Assembly: GCA_023247935.1 (NCBI GenBank)
Contig: JAHFFM010000037.1
Coordinates: forward strand, 1 to 13,783
Direction: 5' to 3'
DNA: 13,783 bases
Source: Candidatus Omnitrophota bacterium
Lineage (GTDB): Bacteria > Omnitrophota > Gorgyraeia > 2-02-FULL-51-18
Shown: one piece after another, positions 11,547-13,783 of the stretch
Layout: every line of letters starts with the position of its first letter
Position numbering within the stretch: position 1 is the stretch's first letter
Made by a program: the position numbers and the translations under genes
The notes under the pieces: model-generated
Database searches by the model: none
Told to the model about the DNA's origin: nothing
What the model saw: only the letters and a program-made list of their open reading frames with translations

Positions 11547-13783
11547 TGTCTGACAGGGAGCGACATTGTGACGATCGTTCCCCCTCCAGGTCGATTCTCG
11601 GCCCATATTTTTCCATGATGGGCCTCTACGATCCCTTTGCAAATGGAAAGACCAAGGCCAGTGCCTTCGATATTTTGAGGGCGTTTCACCCGGTAAAATT
11701 TATTGAACACGTTTTCTAAATCTCTTTCCGGAATGCCAAGTCCGCGATCGAGAATCTTTATTTCTATGAAACCGTTATTTTTCTTTGCCTCGATGTCAAT
11801 TGGAAGGCCAAAGGGAGCATATTTCACGGCATTGTCCAAAAGATTGACGAGCACTTTCATCATCAGCGAAAAATCCATCGGAATATGCGGCAAGTCTTTT
11901 TCTATTTCTACCGTAACACGTCGATCGCTCAATTTTTCTTCAAGCGCTTTCTGAGCCGCCCCGATGATATCGCTGACTTCGGAGAGATGGGGCATGACCT
12001 TAAGCGCGTCTGCCTCAAGGCGTGCCATATCAAGAAGATTTCCGACAAGGCGGTTCAGTCTTCCAGCTTCTTCATAGGCGTTTTCGAGCAGGTCTTTTCT
12101 GGAGCTTTCATCCATTTTAAGATTTTCAAGCATTCCGCTCAAAGAACCCGTGATGGAAACAAGCGGGGTACGAAGATCGTGAGAAATCGAATTAAAAAGC
12201 GCGGATTGGAGTTTTTCTCTTTCTTCCAGCAGCCGCGTCTTTTGGACTTCTTCCTGGAAACGAATGCGCTCTATGGCAATGGCACTTTGAGAAGCAAAGG
12301 CATCCAAGAGGCGCTTCCGGTCAAGCGGCAAGGTCTGGCTTTTCGTCTTAAAGTAAACGCCGATGGCACCGAAAATCCCATGGATCGTTTTAAGGGGAAG
12401 ATAATATCCTGATGATCCGGGAAGCGTATCTGTACTCCAACCGGCCGATTCACCGTTTTTTAAAACCCATTCCACAACGGCAGATTCATGAGCGTCCGGA
12501 ACGACGTCCCCGTCGGTATAAGGCTTTAGATTCTCTTCTTCCTTTACAAAAATCACTGACTTGGCCTCAAGAGTTTCAAAAATATGGCTTGAAAGAAACT
12601 GTGCAACCGATTGGACGTCTTTAGCTGCCCCCAAATCCCGACTTAAATTGTAAAGAGACGTAGAAAACGCTTCACGCGCCCTGGCTGACTCAGCCTGTTC
12701 TTTAATCCTCGCAGTAAGCGTGCTTATCAAAAGACCCACGATAAGAAGAACCAAAAAAGTAAATAAATATTGCGTGTCATAAACGGTAAAGGTATAAAAC
12801 GGTGGAATAAAAAAGAAGTCGAAAACAGCGACGCTCAAAACCGCCGTTAGAATGGACGGACCCTTCCCGAAAAAAACGGCCGAAACGACGACTGCCAAAA
12901 GATAAAACATCACAAGATTTGTGGGAGCGAGAAAATTTCTTGCAACTGCACTGACAAGTGCGGCAAGCACGACAAGAAGAACACCAGCCATATATTTACC
13001 GGGCGCCGCTCTTTTCTGCGACCTTAAAGATTTGGCTTTTTCCTGTCTTTTTGTCGACCGTGTGATGACATACACATCGATTTCACCACTTGACCTAATA
13101 AGCCGATCAACAACGCTGCCATATAGAACGTCGCTGATACGTCTACGCAGAGGTTTTCCAATAAGAATTTTTGTTATTTGATGGCTTCTGGCGTAATTAA
13201 CGATTTCTTCCGCGACGTTGCGACCGGAAAGAGTGACGGGTTTAGCGCCAAGTTCTTCGGCTAATTGAAGCGAACGGGTCACACGGTCTTCCTCTTCTTC
13301 GGAGAGTTTCTTATGACCCGTATCAACATAAACGGCGTACCAATCAGCATCGAGGCCTGCCGCAAGGAGCTTTGCCGCCCGCACAAGCTCGGCGCTCGAA
13401 GCATAGGAGCTGACGCAGACAATCAGCCTTTCTCTGGCGGATCGCTGGCCTACTTCTCCGCGCAAGAAAGATTGGATTTGCGTATCGACTCGCTTCGCGG
13501 CGCGTCTTAAGGTAAGCTCTCGCAGAGCGTTGAGATTCTTTTCACTGAAATAACTTTGCAGCGCACGCTCTGCCTGTTCGGGTACATATACTTTTCCTTC
13601 GCGGAGGCGCTTAACCAGCTCACCTATGGGAAGATCAACGACTTCAATTTCGTCCGCTTCATCCAAGATGGTATCGGGTACGGTTTCCCTCATCGTGATG
13701 CCGGTCACCTTGGCAAGCACGTCATTTAGACTTTCCAGATGTTGAATATTGAGCGTGGTGTAAACATCAATCCCATTAGAAAG
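11543..13783 (-). CDS. kdpD: Sensor histidine kinase KdpD, N-terminus cut off by the right edge
   Basis: This membrane sensor of K+ limitation and osmotic stress phosphorylates KdpE. The frame is open to 13783 and begins mid-protein with 'LSNGIDVYTTLNIQHLESLND', the standard KdpD domain. A GTG at 13720 is therefore internal, not the start. In the visible 746 residues come the rest of the KdpD domain ('RETVPDTILDEADEIEVVDL'), a universal-stress-protein-like domain (about 118-242), and four membrane helices (about 264-354). A GAF-like domain (about 370-505), the HisKA H-box 'SISHDLRTPL' with His535, and the ATPase motifs 'LLDNAVKYAP' (648-657), 'DRGLGIP' (679-685) and 'GTGLGLS' (707-713) complete it. 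The N-terminal Walker-type region lies outside the window. Its stop overlaps kdpE as ATGA. Confidence 0.96.
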   Translation of the reverse strand, partial: LSNGIDVYTTLNIQHLESLNDVLAKVTGITMRETVPDTILDEADEIEVVDLPIGELVKRLREGKVYVPEQAERALQSYFSEKNLNALRELTLRRAAKRVDTQIQSFLRGEVGQRSARERLIVCVSSYASSAELVRAAKLLAAGLDADWYAVYVDTGHKKLSEEEEDRVTRSLQLAEELGAKPVTLSGRNVAEEIVNYARSHQITKILIGKPLRRRISDVLYGSVVDRLIRSSGEIDVYVITRSTKRQEKAKSLRSQKRAAPGKYMAGVLLVVLAALVSAVARNFLAPTNLVMFYLLAVVVSAVFFGKGPSILTAVLSVAVFDFFFIPPFYTFTVYDTQYLFTFLVLLIVGLLISTLTARIKEQAESARAREAFSTSLYNLSRDLGAAKDVQSVAQFLSSHIFETLEAKSVIFVKEEENLKPYTDGDVVPDAHESAVVEWVLKNGESAGWSTDTLPGSSGYYLPLKTIHGIFGAIGVYFKTKSQTLPLDRKRLLDAFASQSAIAIERIRFQEEVQKTRLLEEREKLQSALFNSISHDLRTPLVSITGSLSGMLENLKMDESSRKDLLENAYEEAGRLNRLVGNLLDMARLEADALKVMPHLSEVSDIIGAAQKALEEKLSDRRVTVEIEKDLPHIPMDFSLMMKVLVNLLDNAVKYAPFGLPIDIEAKKNNGFIEIKILDRGLGIPERDLENVFNKFYRVKRPQNIEGTGLGLSICKGIVEAHHGKIWAENRPGGGTIVTMSLPVRQ

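Noticed and set aside
11547..11642. Longer KdpE start at 11642
   Set aside because: The extra residues are kdpD coding sequence in another frame. The receiver domain begins right after the Met at 11546, which overlaps the kdpD stop.
13718..13720. GTG at 13720 as the kdpD start
   Set aside because: The frame upstream stays open to the window edge and encodes conserved KdpD sequence ('GIDVYTTLNIQHLESLND'), so the gene is truncated by the window and does not start here.

Overview
This window carries two co-directional bacterial gene modules, both on the minus strand. It reads like a chromosomal segment from an environmental bacterium. I cannot name the phylum from sequence alone. The sensor kinase, K+ pump and restriction genes are ordinary bacterial families, and Shine-Dalgarno (SD) sites of the AGGAG type precede most genes.

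Right half (13783 down to 5558): a complete high-affinity potassium uptake locus apart from the cut-off 5' end of its sensor. In transcription order it holds kdpD (truncated by the window edge), kdpE, an unrecognised single-pass membrane protein of 141 aa, a 26-aa hydrophobic micro-protein, kdpF (29 aa), kdpA, kdpB and kdpC. KdpD/KdpE sense low K+ or osmotic stress and switch on the pump genes. KdpA is the K+ channel-like subunit, KdpB the P-type ATPase, KdpC the periplasm-facing accessory subunit and KdpF a small stabilising peptide. The two micro-proteins are easily missed because they are so short. Spacing is tight throughout (ATGA or TAATG overlaps, or gaps of 8-11 bp), except for a 130-bp gap after kdpE.

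Middle (5557 to 5006): about 550 bp with no convincing gene. It holds a strong minus-strand intrinsic terminator (5300-5335) that would end the kdp transcript. It also holds several imperfect dyads, two tRNA-3'-end-like fragments facing each other, and an AT-rich promoter zone for the next module.

Left half (5005 to 1): a type I restriction-modification operon in the order xre regulator, hsdR, hsdM, hsdS (cut off by the left edge). HsdS picks the DNA target, HsdM methylates adenine, HsdR translocates and cleaves unmodified DNA, and the small XRE-family protein probably controls expression. Sampled lines of this module are clearly more AT-rich than sampled lines of the kdp module, which fits an acquired defence cassette sitting next to a housekeeping-type transport locus.

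I see no CRISPR array, transposase, integrase, complete tRNA or rRNA. The least explained items are the 141-aa membrane protein and the 26-aa peptide embedded in the kdp operon, and the dyad-rich intergenic region between the two modules.
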